DNA of 64,000 nt from Emticicia agri (GCA_945860265.1 CAMAQF010000006.1:17837-81836), one strand, 5' to 3'. Counted from the first letter of the stretch, positions 1 through 12,130 are shown. Numbers and translations: made by a program. Notes: a model not told the origin generated them from the letters alone.

Positions 1-1084
1 CTACAAATCGAAGAAGAATAACAGGATTGAGGTAATTGATATCAAAACCTACTTGACGTTTTCCAAAAACAATACTTTCAAAGAGACCAATATTTAGATT
101 TCGACTAACATTAATGCTTAAATGATGCAATGAAAAGTATTTTGGTGGAAGTTGCTCGGTACCATCAACCGCCACCTGAATTTGTTTGTTTATCAGCTGG
201 GCAAATAAGTTCATGTATTGAAAACGCCCGATATTTGTCAGCACTTTTAGATGCAAATTTGGAGCAGAAAAATCAGACAAAATCATTGAACGAATACCCG
301 AACCAATGAAATTTTTGTCATGTCCAAACTGTATTTGTACACTTTTCAGGGCTTGAAATGTAATGTAACCTCTTGCCGAAAAGAAATCAGCTAAATACCT
401 GCTCGAATCAGCATCTGGGATTTTTGTAAAACCCTCATAGGGATTGGCTTTATACTGACGCCCATACTCTCTCACGTATTCAGGATAAAGCACCTGATTT
501 TCAGTAAACATCGAGTAGAAACCCATTTTTTTATTTAGTGTGCCACGTATTTCAATTCCACGCGTATTAATATAAGGCGTTTCTTTCGTTTGATTATCGT
601 TGGCAAATGAAAACTGGAATATCGGACTTACATGAATATCTAAGTCTTTGTTTTGAATACTATAAAAATCAGGTTTTTTTATGAAAAGGTGCTTCCATAT
701 TGCTTTTTTAGAATCACTTTGAGGAAGTTTGGCATCATCGAGCCACTCCCAGCTGTCGTTTTGTAGATATGCTAAATTGAAACGGTCGGTTTTTGTAAGT
801 TTGACTTTTTCTTCGGTTTCTAAATCGATAGATAGTTTTACCAAATCCTTTCTTCTTACTGGTTTTATGTTGGAATGAAGATTTAATAAACTGCCACTTT
901 TTATTTCGTATCTTTCGATTAAGTTTGAATAATCTTCGTTGAGTGGTGCAAAATTACTTTGAGCAAAACCGCTCAGTTGCCCTAAAAATAGAAGCAAAAC
1001 CAATAGACTGAATTCACAGAATCGGAGTGGGATATTTAGATAGCCGGCCGAAATATTAATGTATTTTATCAAACACAATCTCAT
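1..1084 (-). CDS. Capsule assembly Wzi / gliding RemB-like outer-membrane protein, partial (C-terminus outside window)
   Basis: Minus-strand open frame from ATG at 1084 to window edge; signal peptide then ...NKKMGFYSMFTENQVLYPEYVREYGRQYK...IQFGHDKNFIGSGIRSMILSDFSAP..., typical Wzi/RemB barrel text. Confidence 0.7.
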   Translation of the reverse strand, partial: MRLCLIKYINISAGYLNIPLRFCEFSLLVLLLFLGQLSGFAQSNFAPLNEDYSNLIERYEIKSGSLLNLHSNIKPVRRKDLVKLSIDLETEEKVKLTKTDRFNLAYLQNDSWEWLDDAKLPQSDSKKAIWKHLFIKKPDFYSIQNKDLDIHVSPIFQFSFANDNQTKETPYINTRGIEIRGTLNKKMGFYSMFTENQVLYPEYVREYGRQYKANPYEGFTKIPDADSSRYLADFFSARGYITFQALKSVQIQFGHDKNFIGSGIRSMILSDFSAPNLHLKVLTNIGRFQYMNLFAQLINKQIQVAVDGTEQLPPKYFSLHHLSINVSRNLNIGLFESIVFGKRQVGFDINYLNPVILLRFV

Positions 1085-1244
1085 TAAAATATGTTTTTTT
1101 TAATAGAAGCAGACTTTTTCTGTTTCTTCAAAGTGTAAAGTTATACTAAAATACAGATAATTTCGCATTATATGTAAATCATCAGTTAGATTTGTACATT
1201 AAATAGCGATTGGCTTTGACCAATGGCTTCAAGCTTCAATATAT

Positions 1245-2465
1245 ATGAAATCATTTACCATTCCAGAAATTTACAAAAGTAATATCATCGGTAAAATCAA
1301 AGAGGCTCGCCGAACAAAAGATAAACTAAAGAAAGATTTTACACCAACTGTGCTTGATTTTGGTTCGGTTAAAATTCTAATTGCTCGACATTTTGGCTTT
1401 TGTTATGGCGTAGAAAATGCCGTCGAGATTGCCTATAAAACTATTGCGGAAAATCAGGATAAACGAATCTTTTTCTTAAGCGAAATGATTCACAATCCTG
1501 ATGTAAATGCCGATTTGCTCTCGCAAGGAGTACAGTTTTTGATGGATACAAAGGGTAATCAGCTTATTGATTGGAAAGAACTAAAACCCGATGATGCAGT
1601 GGTTGTACCAGCATTTGGAACGACCATTGAAATTCAGCAGCAACTAGCCTCACTTGGCATCGACCCTTATAAATATGATACAACTTGCCCATTTGTTGAG
1701 AAAGTTTGGAATCGTGCGGGGCAAATCGGTGAGCGTGGATATAGCGTTGTATTACACGGTAAGCCCTCTCATGAAGAGACCCGTGCCACGTTTTCTCACA
1801 GTAAACAAAATGCCCCAACCATAGTCGTAAATGATATAAAAGAAGCCGAGCTTTTGGCAAAATACATTACTCGTGAGCTATCGAAAGAACAATTTTATAT
1901 AGATTTTGCTGGACAGTATACGGAAGGGTTTGACCCTGAACAAGATTTAGAGCGAATCGGAGTGGTGAACCAAACCACAATGTTGGCTTCTGATACACAA
2001 GGCATTGCCGATTATCTGAAAAAGATAATAGTGGAGCATCATAAGGCTCAACCTGCTGAAGTTGAGCGTTATTTTGCCAACAATCGTGATACACTTTGCT
2101 ATGCAACAAACGATAACCAAGAAGCAACTTACGCTTTGCTACAAAATGAGGCCGATTTGGCAGTAGTTGTAGGAGGGTACAACAGCTCAAATACCTCGCA
2201 TTTGGTTGAGCTCTGCGAAGAAAAGCTAACAACGTTTTTTATCCAATCGCATGAGAGTATTTTAGATAAAAATCTGATAAAAAGTTATGATTTGCATAAA
2301 AAACAAGAAATAATTAACTATTTCTTGGCAGAGAAAGAAAAACCTAATATAATGCTCACTTGTGGAGCATCTTGTCCTGATGCAGTTATGGAAGCAGTTT
2401 TGTTGAAAATTTTATCATTTTTTAACACAACAAAAGAAATAGATGAACTCATTTTGGCGTTGTAA
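1245..2465 (+). CDS. ispH: 4-hydroxy-3-methylbut-2-enyl diphosphate reductase (IspH/LytB)
   Basis: ARHFGFCYGVENAVEIAY, TTCPFVEKVW, VVVGGYNSSNTSHL, TCGASCPDAVMEAV motifs. Confidence 0.96.
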   Translation: MKSFTIPEIYKSNIIGKIKEARRTKDKLKKDFTPTVLDFGSVKILIARHFGFCYGVENAVEIAYKTIAENQDKRIFFLSEMIHNPDVNADLLSQGVQFLMDTKGNQLIDWKELKPDDAVVVPAFGTTIEIQQQLASLGIDPYKYDTTCPFVEKVWNRAGQIGERGYSVVLHGKPSHEETRATFSHSKQNAPTIVVNDIKEAELLAKYITRELSKEQFYIDFAGQYTEGFDPEQDLERIGVVNQTTMLASDTQGIADYLKKIIVEHHKAQPAEVERYFANNRDTLCYATNDNQEATYALLQNEADLAVVVGGYNSSNTSHLVELCEEKLTTFFIQSHESILDKNLIKSYDLHKKQEIINYFLAEKEKPNIMLTCGASCPDAVMEAVLLKILSFFNTTKEIDELILAL

Positions 2466-2611
2466 AAATATAGCCAATAAAGATTATACGTAAGAAAATG
2501 ATATATTAATAAATATCTTAAATAATCTTAGGATTATACAAAAATTTATTTATATATTTACATAATATTTTTCACATAAGCCATCAGTTCATTATAAAAA
2601 ATAGATGTTCT

Positions 2612-2821
2612 ATGAAGATGATTGAATATGTAAAACTGATTTTAGTAAAAGTCAGTTTTGAGAAAGAATTGTTTGAAAAAGAATTAAAAAAAGGCCTTAA
2701 ACTATTATCATTCAAGGAAATTCGAGAACTAAAGAAATGGTGCTACGAGCGTTTCGGAAATATTTACCGAGGAATTCTTAATCGTACATTTCGTAAAACT
2801 CAAGTTACAGTTAGTACTTAA
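2612..2821 (+). CDS. Small hypothetical protein
   Basis: 69-aa ORF, followed by hairpin 2832-2851. Confidence 0.45.
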   Translation: MKMIEYVKLILVKVSFEKELFEKELKKGLKLLSFKEIRELKKWCYERFGNIYRGILNRTFRKTQVTVST

Positions 2822-3151
2822 ATAATGAAGGCCTTCGACCTAAATCGAAGGGAGTTTGTTTATTTAGCGATTGCCTAAAAAAAATAAAGCAGAGTGAAAA
2901 TCTCCCTGCTAATTCTTTAAATTACTAACCTAAACAAAACTATATGAAATTTTCAAAAATAATATACTAAATACTGGAACAAGAAACATTAGATTCGTTA
3001 TTAAAGACGGTTTGAAGCCGATATAAAATACTAATTATCAAACGTTTATATCATTTCAATTTGTCTGTGAATTACGCCTAAACCTAATAGTTTTTAAAAA
3101 CTATTAAAATCAATCATTTTTACCTTTATATCTTATAAATCGTACTAAAAA

Positions 3152-3340
3152 TTAAGCTGCAATTAAGAAATTCTCCTTGGATATATTATCCGAAATTTTA
3201 TCAAAATCATCACTTTCAAAGGCATCATCGTAAGAATCTTCCTCGGTGTCTTCATATAATCGCTCCTCGTTGAGTCCGTTCGTGGTTCTAATGGTGTATT
3301 TCCAATTAGTTTGGTTTAATATGAATTTACTCTTAAACAT
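3152..3340 (-). CDS. Small acidic hypothetical protein
   Basis: 62-aa ORF, biased composition, no recognised family. Confidence 0.35.
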   Translation of the reverse strand: MFKSKFILNQTNWKYTIRTTNGLNEERLYEDTEEDSYDDAFESDDFDKISDNISKENFLIAA

Positions 3341-3533
3341 TAATTTTTATTTATTTTGTTTTTTTTTATTATACAAATGTCGTATTGTATTATGAACTAA
3401 AAATTGTGTCATTGTTAATAAATCGTAAATAAAGGTTTGACTTTTGGGCTTAGTAAACTTTACCTTTTCTTAATATTCTGATAAAATTTTCCTAACATCT
3501 GCAACCTAAATTTGTTAATTAATAAATATTTAG

Positions 3534-3914
3534 ATGCAATCATCTCTTCCATCTCATCAAAATCATTTTCAAAATTTGCTAGCTTTAGCAGTTTTTATGA
3601 TGATTATCTGCTACTATGCCTTCAACGGTATTCCAAAAAGTGAGAATCTTTTGATACAAGATTTGCCTGAAGAAAACAAAACTGTAGTTTTGGAATCCAA
3701 AATTAGTAGGCTGCGTGCTGCCGTACTAATGGATGCTGATGTTGTTGAAATAAACGGAAGTTTATACGCTACGGAAAATGCTTTGGAAGATATGATTGGT
3801 GCAAAAAAAACTAAAGTAGCTATTTTGAAGATTCACGAAAAACTAATAGCGGGAGATAGAAAAACCGCATTAAAGTTGATTAATCAATTGCCAACTTTAC
3901 TGTTTTTGAAGTAG
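3534..3914 (+). CDS. Hypothetical membrane-anchored protein
   Basis: 126-aa ORF with an N-terminal hydrophobic segment. Confidence 0.5.
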   Translation: MQSSLPSHQNHFQNLLALAVFMMIICYYAFNGIPKSENLLIQDLPEENKTVVLESKISRLRAAVLMDADVVEINGSLYATENALEDMIGAKKTKVAILKIHEKLIAGDRKTALKLINQLPTLLFLK

Positions 3915-4193
3915 AAAAATCTCCTCAATTTTGCCTCATAGTTTGTTCAATAGCATTGAAAATTAAATTATTTATAGACTAAAAGATTTTGGCTCTTCAA
4001 ACAAATTCGACTTTAGAAAAAGCTGCTTTAAAAGTGTTATTTAGCCGTGTAATCGTCGATTATTTTTCATTCAAAAGTTTCAAATCTATACAATATTTCA
4101 TTTTACGGTGTAAGCTAGGAAAAATGTGTTAGTTTGTCAAGATTACGATTTTCTTTATGACATGATGTTTTAGGTAGCCCTTTTTATTCGCCT

Positions 4194-4949
4194 CTAACTA
4201 TCCAACCATGCTTTAAAATCGTTTACACGCTCTCGACTTACTACGTTGTCATCGCCTTGTAATAACTTTATCGTTGTCGAAAGTCTGCTGTTAAAATAGG
4301 TATTTACTTTTTCAATGGCTTTAATATGAAGAATTATTTTTCGGTTGATTCGAAAAAAGTCATTGGGCGAAACTGCTTCTTCAAGTTGGTCGAGCGTATA
4401 ATCAATTGCGTAGCGGCTACCTTTATTTGTTACCAAAAACGACAAACTTTCTTGGGTTTCGAAATGGTGAATTTCGTTGGTTTGAATAATGTTGATACTT
4501 TGGCCGAGTTTTACTAGAAACCGAGTTTTATATTGCTTATTAAGTTGTTTATATGCAGTTGTGATATTTTCGATTATTCGTTGATCGGTAAGTTGTTGTT
4601 GTTTTTTGAATTTTTCCAGTGCAAACTTTAAATCATTTTGTGAAATTGGTTTTAATAGTTAATCAATGCCATTTTGCTTAAAGGCTTGAATGGCGTAATT
4701 GTCATAAGCAGTAGTAAAAATAATAGGAATATCTATTTTGGTTTTAGGAAAAATATCGAAGCTGTTGCCATCTGCGAGGCGGATATCTAGAAAAAGTAAA
4801 TCAGCTTGTAGTCCTTCATTGAATGCTTTAGAAGTTGCTTTTACCGAATCAAAGTAATTAATTACCTTAATGTCTTTGTCTATACGATGCAGTAACAAAC
4901 TCAAGTGCTCGGCGGATAATTTTTCGTCTTCTACAATTACTGCGTTCAT
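4194..4949 (-). pseudogene. LytTR-family response regulator interrupted by one in-frame TAA (4659-4661)
   Basis: Receiver (AVIVEDEKLSAEHL...DLLFLDIRL) and LytTR domain (VSPNDFFRINRKIILH) are in the same frame (756 nt = 252 codons); the stop replaces a residue in GID-x-LLKPI. Confidence 0.85.
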
Positions 4950-5983
4950 TTTTTTTTGATTAATGGCAAAATTACTGTAAATTTTTTTTCGGTATGGATT
5001 ATTTCTATTTGATCATCAATAAAAAACTGATATCGAAGTTTCATGTTTTTTAAACCAGTCCGAGAACTTTCCGATTTGTCACTTCTTGGTTGTGTAGGAT
5101 TGCTAACAATTAAACGATTATTTTCTGTGAAAATCGATACTTTCAAGGGATTGGCATTTGAGGTTTCGTTGTGCTGAATCGTATTTTCTGCCAACATTTG
5201 TAGGCACATGGGGGGCAAATAGCTATTTTCACTTTCATCAATTCGAATATCAAAGGTAATATTTTCTCCGAAACGTATTTTTAACAAATAAATATAATGG
5301 GCTAAAAAGTCCAATTCTTCTTGCAAGCTTACCAATTCAGCATTCTTGTTATCTAATACATAGCGATATACTTTTGATAATTCATTGATAAAATCGACAG
5401 CTTTGTCTTGATTTTGATAAACCAACGAGCTCAAAACACTTAGATTATTAAATAAAAAGTGCGGATTAAGTTGATTTTTGAGGTTTTGTAATTGAGCATT
5501 GGCACTTTCGGCTTTGTACTTTTCAACCTCTATTAAACTCTGTTTCCATGCTTTAAAAAACTGATAGCCAATATCAATTGCTAAGACTGCAATGGTAACA
5601 AAAGTGGCAGGAATAAGCACTTGACGCATTTTTGGATTCATTAAATCATATTTTCCTGATTTCAAAAAATGAATGACAAACATCAAGAGATATAACAAAA
5701 ATAGGCTGTAAATCAATAATGATAATAACTGAGCAATGACTCGTTTTTTAGGCAAAGTTGCCCAAGAATATTTTTGACCTAACCAAGTATCAATCCTCAG
5801 ATTTCCTTCTAAAATGATAACTGTGGCAATGATTATTGTTATAAAAACATCATCAAAAAAAGGCTCACTTTTAAAAAATAGAGGTTTAAATAGGCTTGAA
5901 ATGACCAAGCCTATACCGAACATATACAAAAATCTATTCTTTCTATCCACCATTTTTGAAATTTGGGTATTAAAATTATTCAA
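4946..5983 (-). CDS. LytS-type sensor histidine kinase (His_kinase family)
   Basis: QLKNQLNPHFLFNNLSVLSSLV...LPPMCLQMLAENTIQHN; overlaps the regulator by 4 nt. Confidence 0.92.
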   Translation of the reverse strand: MNNFNTQISKMVDRKNRFLYMFGIGLVISSLFKPLFFKSEPFFDDVFITIIIATVIILEGNLRIDTWLGQKYSWATLPKKRVIAQLLSLLIYSLFLLYLLMFVIHFLKSGKYDLMNPKMRQVLIPATFVTIAVLAIDIGYQFFKAWKQSLIEVEKYKAESANAQLQNLKNQLNPHFLFNNLSVLSSLVYQNQDKAVDFINELSKVYRYVLDNKNAELVSLQEELDFLAHYIYLLKIRFGENITFDIRIDESENSYLPPMCLQMLAENTIQHNETSNANPLKVSIFTENNRLIVSNPTQPRSDKSESSRTGLKNMKLRYQFFIDDQIEIIHTEKKFTVILPLIKKK

Positions 5984-6986
5984 TTTTCTTTCTCAATAAA
6001 ACCAAATTGTCGAGTTTGAGATTTGACGACCAAATAAAATTAGCGTCTTTTGAGGAGTTATCAAAAACATCAGCAAAGTTGGTATAAGATGATTTGTTTT
6101 CGACTCCAACAGTGCTGTTTGAAAAAGTAGTTGCCGCAGGCCAGTTTGAATCGTCATAGGAGGTATTGAACCAATTGGTTGGTGCTGCCCAATGAATACC
6201 ATAACTGTTAGAAGCTCCAACTGATGTGTTACAGCTCGAAGATAAACGATTATTTCCACTTTCAGAAAGGCAAGCTAAATCTGAAATAGGAGAAATATAA
6301 TAAGTTTGAGCTTTCCAAGTGTTATCGGTGATTCCAACGATACTTCCTGAAGCATTTTTGATGAGCATTACAAAACCACCATCGCCAATATAGTTGGTCG
6401 AACTACCTTGTTTTTCTGTTCCCAATCCAAGGTTTTCTTCCCAATCCAAGCATTTAACAGCTACCGTAAAAGGTTTTTTGGCTTTAAAACGGACAATACA
6501 AGAGTTAAAATCTGTGTATGGAACAGGGTCTTTGCCAACGGGAATGCCATTGATGTACATTTCAAAATAATTATCTCCGAAAATATAGGCGGTAAAAACC
6601 TCTCCATCAGCATCCACAGTTACAATATTACTGCTCAAAAGTGCCGCCGTGGCAGCAGTACTATTGGCATAAGTATGCCCCGAAACGTAAGAATTGTATA
6701 AATCAGAAGCAAATGGAAAGGCTGTATTTGTAAAATTGACATCGGCTGGCAATGCCCACGTTTTGTTATCGGTTGAAGTAATTGTTCCCATAGCCGCTAC
6801 TCGAACCCCAGAAGGAAATAAATTGGCAGTTGTTGTAGTTCCTGCCCCTTGGGTTACAGAACCAGTGCCTGTATATGGGTTATTCGTAATTGTTACGGTA
6901 TCCGTACAAGCAATCAATGCCGTTACAAATGATAGCGTAATAAACTTTGATACCTGAGATTTGTGCATATTTTTTAATTTTTTCAA
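5976..6986 (-). CDS. Secreted lipoprotein of unknown function
   Basis: 336-aa ORF with lipobox-like signal (FVTALIAC); upstream of and overlapping the kinase. Confidence 0.75.
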   Translation of the reverse strand: MKKLKNMHKSQVSKFITLSFVTALIACTDTVTITNNPYTGTGSVTQGAGTTTTANLFPSGVRVAAMGTITSTDNKTWALPADVNFTNTAFPFASDLYNSYVSGHTYANSTAATAALLSSNIVTVDADGEVFTAYIFGDNYFEMYINGIPVGKDPVPYTDFNSCIVRFKAKKPFTVAVKCLDWEENLGLGTEKQGSSTNYIGDGGFVMLIKNASGSIVGITDNTWKAQTYYISPISDLACLSESGNNRLSSSCNTSVGASNSYGIHWAAPTNWFNTSYDDSNWPAATTFSNSTVGVENKSSYTNFADVFDNSSKDANFIWSSNLKLDNLVLLRKKIE

Positions 6987-6995
6987 ATGAAATTC

Positions 6996-9395
6996 TTAAA
7001 ACTGTATTTTATATACCACATTCGGAAATAAACCAAGCTGATAACTCGTTTGAATTGATTTACTTCCACCATTATATGATTGAGAAAATATATTTTTATG
7101 ATTCGTCACGTTTTGAATATCCAAAGAGACAGTTTGTGATAATTTTCGTTTAGCACTGTTTATTGTATAGCCAGCCTTTAAATCCATTCTGAAATAATTG
7201 TCGTAAAAGGCGGCATAAGCATTGCTTGTTAGCACTTCACGCCCCACCAAATTGGAAGCTGTTAAGTCAACTGGAGTGTAAGCTCTTCCACCAGCATTGG
7301 TGTATTTGAAATCTAAACTAAATTTGTTTCTATTCCCAATAGCCCATTCTTTTCCGGCCAAAAGATTTAAAACATATTTGCCATTGAATGCGGTATTATG
7401 TTCAACTCCGTCGCTACCTTTGTATTTTTAATCGTATAAAGAAGAGGTAAACAAGGTATAAAATCCTTTACTGAAAAACTTTTCGATGGTGAGTTCTATT
7501 CCATAATTACGTCCAGTGCCAGCATTGGATAAATTGTCTTCCAAATCTGTCCTGAAACTTGCTCCGGTATTCAGCATCGAATAGGTGCTTGAAAAAGTAT
7601 TTACTGGCACATCATAAAGATACTGATAATACGCTTCTGCTTTCAAACGCCAATCTTTAAAAGGTTGTAAATCGTAGCCCAACACAAAATGATGGCTTTT
7701 GGTAAAATCTAAATTTTTGTTAATATAAGAATAAGTGGCATCGGTTTTTTGGCTTTGCAGAAAATAAACATTGATGGGCTGCATTTGGGCATGAAGTCCA
7801 TAACCAAAACTAAAAGTACTATTAGGTGACAAGTTATATTTTGAGCCTAAACGAGGTTCGAGAGCAGTAGATTTATTCAAGAAAAAATGCTGAGAATGTA
7901 GCCCTGCATTCAAGGTCAATTTATCGCTGAAACTATATTTGGCGTGGGCATAAACTTGGGCTAAGTTGGTATAGCTGTCGTAATCCCAGATTTGTTTCCA
8001 GTCGGCGTTGATATTTTGTTTGGTTCGATAAAAAAGATTCAAGCCTATCAGCTCATCTTGCACACCGATTTTAACAAATAATTTTGAAATGATTTTTGCA
8101 TTGTAACTTGTCGAAAAATTATAGCCTGTTTTGGCTACATTGTTTTCTTCTTTTGAATAATATTCGTTGGTAGCACGGTCGCTGCCATAATTTATTTGGT
8201 CGGTACTCGAATAATTCAGCCCAACCGTTGAACTTAAATATGCGTTTTTATTCAGTTGTTTGAAATGATTTACGCCAACGATGCTGATATTACTACTTAA
8301 ATCATTACCGTCTTTTCCCCCGTATAAAGAGCCAGTATTTCCACCAGCAATACTAATGCTACTCGAAGCCAAAATACCAAACATCGAAAATTTTCCCAAT
8401 TTTGTATTCCCGCTGTTCAATTTGAATGATAAATCTGAATAGCTCGGTGTAGCATTTGTGCCAATATCAACCCCAACTGCTTGAGCTACACTTGCCAAAG
8501 CATATCGATAACCAACTAAGTATGATGAACCTTTTGCTTTATTTATTGGGCCTTCGGTGGTTGCTTCTAATCCTGTGATTACCCCTGCTTGAACCGTGGT
8601 TTCTCTTTTTTGTGAATTTCCATTTCTAAAACCCAAATCGAAAACTCCCGAAATCGCATTGCCGTATTCGGAAGGCCAAGCCGAGGTAAAGAAATCTGAA
8701 CTTTTTAAAAGATTCGTATTTAAAGCACTCACGGCACCGCCCGTAGTTCCTACCGATGCAAAATGATTAGGATTGGTCACATTCATGCCATCAATTCGCC
8801 ATAAAACTCCTACGGGCGAATTGCCTCTGATTACGATGTCATTTCTACTATCATCGGGGGCACTCACGCCCGCAAAATTGGCCGCCAAACGAGCAGGGTC
8901 GCTTCTGCCACCTGCATAACGATTTACCTCTTCCATCGAAAAAGTTCTGGCACTGATACTTGCCAATTTGTTAACGGTATTGGCCTTATTGGAGGCTTTT
9001 ACAACAACTTCGTTGAGTAACCTCAAATCTTCTTCCATTGTTAAGTCCAATATTACTTCCTTTCCAGAAGTAACGACTATATTGGGAATGAGTACATCTT
9101 TGTACCCAACAAAAGAGATTTTGATTTCGTAGCGATTTGGAGTTAGGCCAGTAAGTATATAATGCCCGCTCGCATCGGTTTGTGTTCCTTTAATAGTAGC
9201 ATTATTTACGATTTGAACTGAAGCACCAATGATAGGACTTTGAGAAAACTTATCAAGGATATTTCCTCTAATATTTTGTTTGTTGTTTTGGGCAAAAGAT
9301 AAATTTGCAAATAGCAGTGAAAAGATTAAATGTAGGTATTTCATTCGACAATATATTAGTTCGGTGATAAAACTAATATTTTTATTTAATTTCAA
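6996..9395 (-). pseudogene. TonB-dependent receptor with carboxypeptidase-regulatory-like domain, interrupted by in-frame TAA at 7428
   Basis: ORFs 7428-9395 and 6996-7361 are in the same frame (2400 nt); SLYD*KYKGSDGVEHNTAFNGKYVLNLLAGKEW spans the stop; ATG near 9344 is the likelier start. Confidence 0.88.
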
Positions 9396-9558
9396 AAAAC
9401 ACCAAACCTTTGAGTTGTAGAAATACTTAGTTGAGTTGTATAAACAATGGGTTATAATTTAAAAAGTGGTGTTATTCGGAAAGCAAAATATAAGCAAAAC
9501 CCGACTTAATGGGCATAATTTTAGTGCTTTTGGTGATAAGATATTTGGTCGAACACTT

Positions 9559-9579
9559 TATAATCCTTAAAGGATTATA
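9559..9579. repeat. Perfect 10-bp inverted repeat TATAATCCTT-A-AAGGATTATA
   Basis: Direct reading. Confidence 0.7.
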
Positions 9580-9673
9580 ATATGATTATAATGAACCCTT
9601 TCTGGGTGTTGATAAACAAACTACTGAAGTTAAGTCCAAATTAATGCTTAGTTGTTTTATATTTTTTTATTTA

Positions 9674-10039
9674 TCATTCCCATTCTTGGAATCTGATACC
9701 AAGTTGCCTATCTGCGATTGCAAATTCTTTTGCACCCCAAGGTCTTACTGTAACTTTATTAAGATTTGGGTGAAGTAGATGAGGATGAGATGATGCTATT
9801 GTTTCATATACTTCTTCAATATTATTTGTCACAAGTCTTAATTCCGGATTATGCTCTTTAGCTAATTGGTCATCTTGAAAAAGCATAACGCTTATCCCAT
9901 CTTTTTTTAGTACGCAATAAGGTTGTGAAGTATTCAAGTCTTTATGTTCAATTGAAAATTGTAGGCAATCCACAAATAATTTCAAACCGTCCGAAAGATT
10001 TGTATAAAATACACTGAGAACTAATTTTGTAAAAGTCAT
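9674..10039 (-). CDS. VOC (glyoxalase/bleomycin-resistance-like) family protein
   Basis: 121 aa, bVOC-like pattern with PWGAKEFAIADRQLGIRFQEWE. Confidence 0.75.
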   Translation of the reverse strand: MTFTKLVLSVFYTNLSDGLKLFVDCLQFSIEHKDLNTSQPYCVLKKDGISVMLFQDDQLAKEHNPELRLVTNNIEEVYETIASSHPHLLHPNLNKVTVRPWGAKEFAIADRQLGIRFQEWE

Positions 10040-10312
10040 ATTCTTTTATTTGAGGTGACATTAACAATAATCAGATTTATCTATTTTAGAACAATATCGC
10101 CCTGCAATGACCGCCAAGGAATAGGTATTACTGCAAATGTGGAATTTATTGCATGTCTAGACCGAAAATGTATTTCAATAAAAAATAAAAGTTCAAGCAC
10201 AAAAACAACTGTCCATTGGTAATTCGTCCACCGAAACCGCTGCTGTTCGTGAGTTACAGCCAATAATAACAAGGTATAGACAAACTTGCAGCATCACAGA
10301 TGTTGAGCAGTC

Positions 10313-11074
10313 TTAGTTCCTTTTAATTTTACCGTCCTCTATCAATATTCTTTTCTCTTGCTTTAAAACTTCTAGTGTTGCATTAGGGTCATTCGCAGTA
10401 CCAATTTCATTTATATACACAAGGTAAGTGTATGCATTGTTTTTGAAAGTTATTGATTGATTACCGCCACTTCCCTCAAATTCTCTAACCCCATTTTCTA
10501 TTATTACGTCTGGTTCACTTTTTGGATTTTTGATTTTCCAAGCTGCATACCTATAAATACCTTCAACCTTTTCGTCAATTCTTATTTTGTAGTTCTTTGT
10601 AAAAATCAAATAAGTCGGCTTTTGAAAGTCTTGAAGAGATGTTGGTAATTGATTTTTGTCAGCCTGAATTGCATTAGCCAGTAATTGTTTTTCTTTAGTC
10701 GATTGATAGTTAACAGAAATAATTTTTCCGTCATCGCCAATCCAAATATTTCCATCGTCAAACATAATTCCACGCCAGCCAACCCTAGACCAATCGTTTA
10801 TCTTTGACTTTATGACTTTATCCAAAAACTCTTTGTCAAAGATGTCGTCAAAGCGTTTGATAAAATCATTTTTATCTGGCACATCTTTTAATGGGTATTC
10901 TTTCTTTAAAGGATAATATATGAAGTCTGCAATTTTTGTCTTGTTTTTTGTCTTAAAGGTATTAATTAGTTTTTGGATGGATTGAATTTGATCTTTCTTT
11001 AGTTCACTTTCCTGTCCTAGTGCAATTGTCGATGTTGCGATAATAACTGTTAAAAAAATAAAAATTGACTTCAT
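10313..11074 (-). CDS. Secreted hypothetical protein
   Basis: 253 aa with signal peptide. Confidence 0.7.
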   Translation of the reverse strand: MKSIFIFLTVIIATSTIALGQESELKKDQIQSIQKLINTFKTKNKTKIADFIYYPLKKEYPLKDVPDKNDFIKRFDDIFDKEFLDKVIKSKINDWSRVGWRGIMFDDGNIWIGDDGKIISVNYQSTKEKQLLANAIQADKNQLPTSLQDFQKPTYLIFTKNYKIRIDEKVEGIYRYAAWKIKNPKSEPDVIIENGVREFEGSGGNQSITFKNNAYTYLVYINEIGTANDPNATLEVLKQEKRILIEDGKIKRN

Positions 11075-12130
11075 AATTATTCTTGTAAAATATTAAAAAT
11101 TTCAAATGTTTTTTAGGATTACTGTTCATTTGTATTCGAATGACCAGATTTAGTACCTACTTTTACCTCAATTTTGGAAACAATTTATTAGGCAAAGATT
11201 AATTGTAATTATCGTCCTTCAATTTTTTCTTATAAAACTACATTTTTTATTATTTTTTCAGCAAGCTCATTTCCCCAATTCATAATTTTCCCCAATTCAA
11301 ATTTTTTTTATTTTTTCTTTTAACAAAAGCTGCATGAAGAATTCCTTTTAAATGTATACAAATTTTCAAACTATTTTCATCATTCGCAAGTTCTCTGTGT
11401 CAAAATTTTGAAAGTTCTGCTTTGTAAATGCTTTTTTAAAAACATCGTCTGCCATAATTGTTGAAATTGTTTCAAAGTCCTCTCAATGTTTGGTGAAATA
11501 AAGCTATTTGTCCAAACGAGTTTTTAATTCATTTTTTGTCTGCTTGAAATCTGGCCTTTAAAGTTAAATAAAAGTTAGTTTCTAGAAAAAAACACGCTAT
11601 TTTGGTTTTTAAGTATTATGTAATGTTCCGCTTTATTTTTTATACGTTAATTTTCGTAATCGTCAAAAGTAAAATCTTAAATTCCGATGTAATAAACAGA
11701 TTTTAAATTGCAGATCCATTCTACTTTTTATCCCTTTTTACGAATTAACCGTTCAATCAAGACCTTTTGTACGAGACCAAGATGGAATTAGACCGTCAAA
11801 CTCAAACATCTAAAAATTACCTTAAAACTATAAATTCATTTACTTCATTCAAATCATAAAATTTTGCGGATGAATGTCTTTAGGTAAATAATCATTTAAT
11901 AAATTCAATTTATCACTTACTGGTTTTTTTTGCTCGTTTTTTATTTTTTGGTCAGGCAGCGTTTCGCTAGGCTACGTCCAATTTAATGCTTTGTTCTTAA
12001 TCATGGTGTTCTTAGATTAGCCCAATTTGCAGAGGCCAAGCCCCCTCGGGTCTCGTGCCGAAGAACCGAAGGGAACGAGAGCCAGAGTATTTGAAGATTT
12101 TTCTGGACTTAAATGGTGTTTTACCATCAA

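Noticed and set aside
1564-2232. Antisense ORFs of 98 and 121 aa inside ispH
   Set aside because: Opposite strand of a well-supported conserved gene; no recognisable family.
4659-7430. Stop-codon reassignment or recoding explaining the two TAA codons
   Set aside because: TAA is used as a normal terminator by many intact genes here; mutation or sequencing error is simpler.
10081-10272. 63-aa minus-strand ORF
   Set aside because: No signal, family or ribosome-binding context; intergenic noise.
11100-12120. 1-kb intergenic region with coding-like patches
   Set aside because: No readable homology in any frame; probably decayed DNA.
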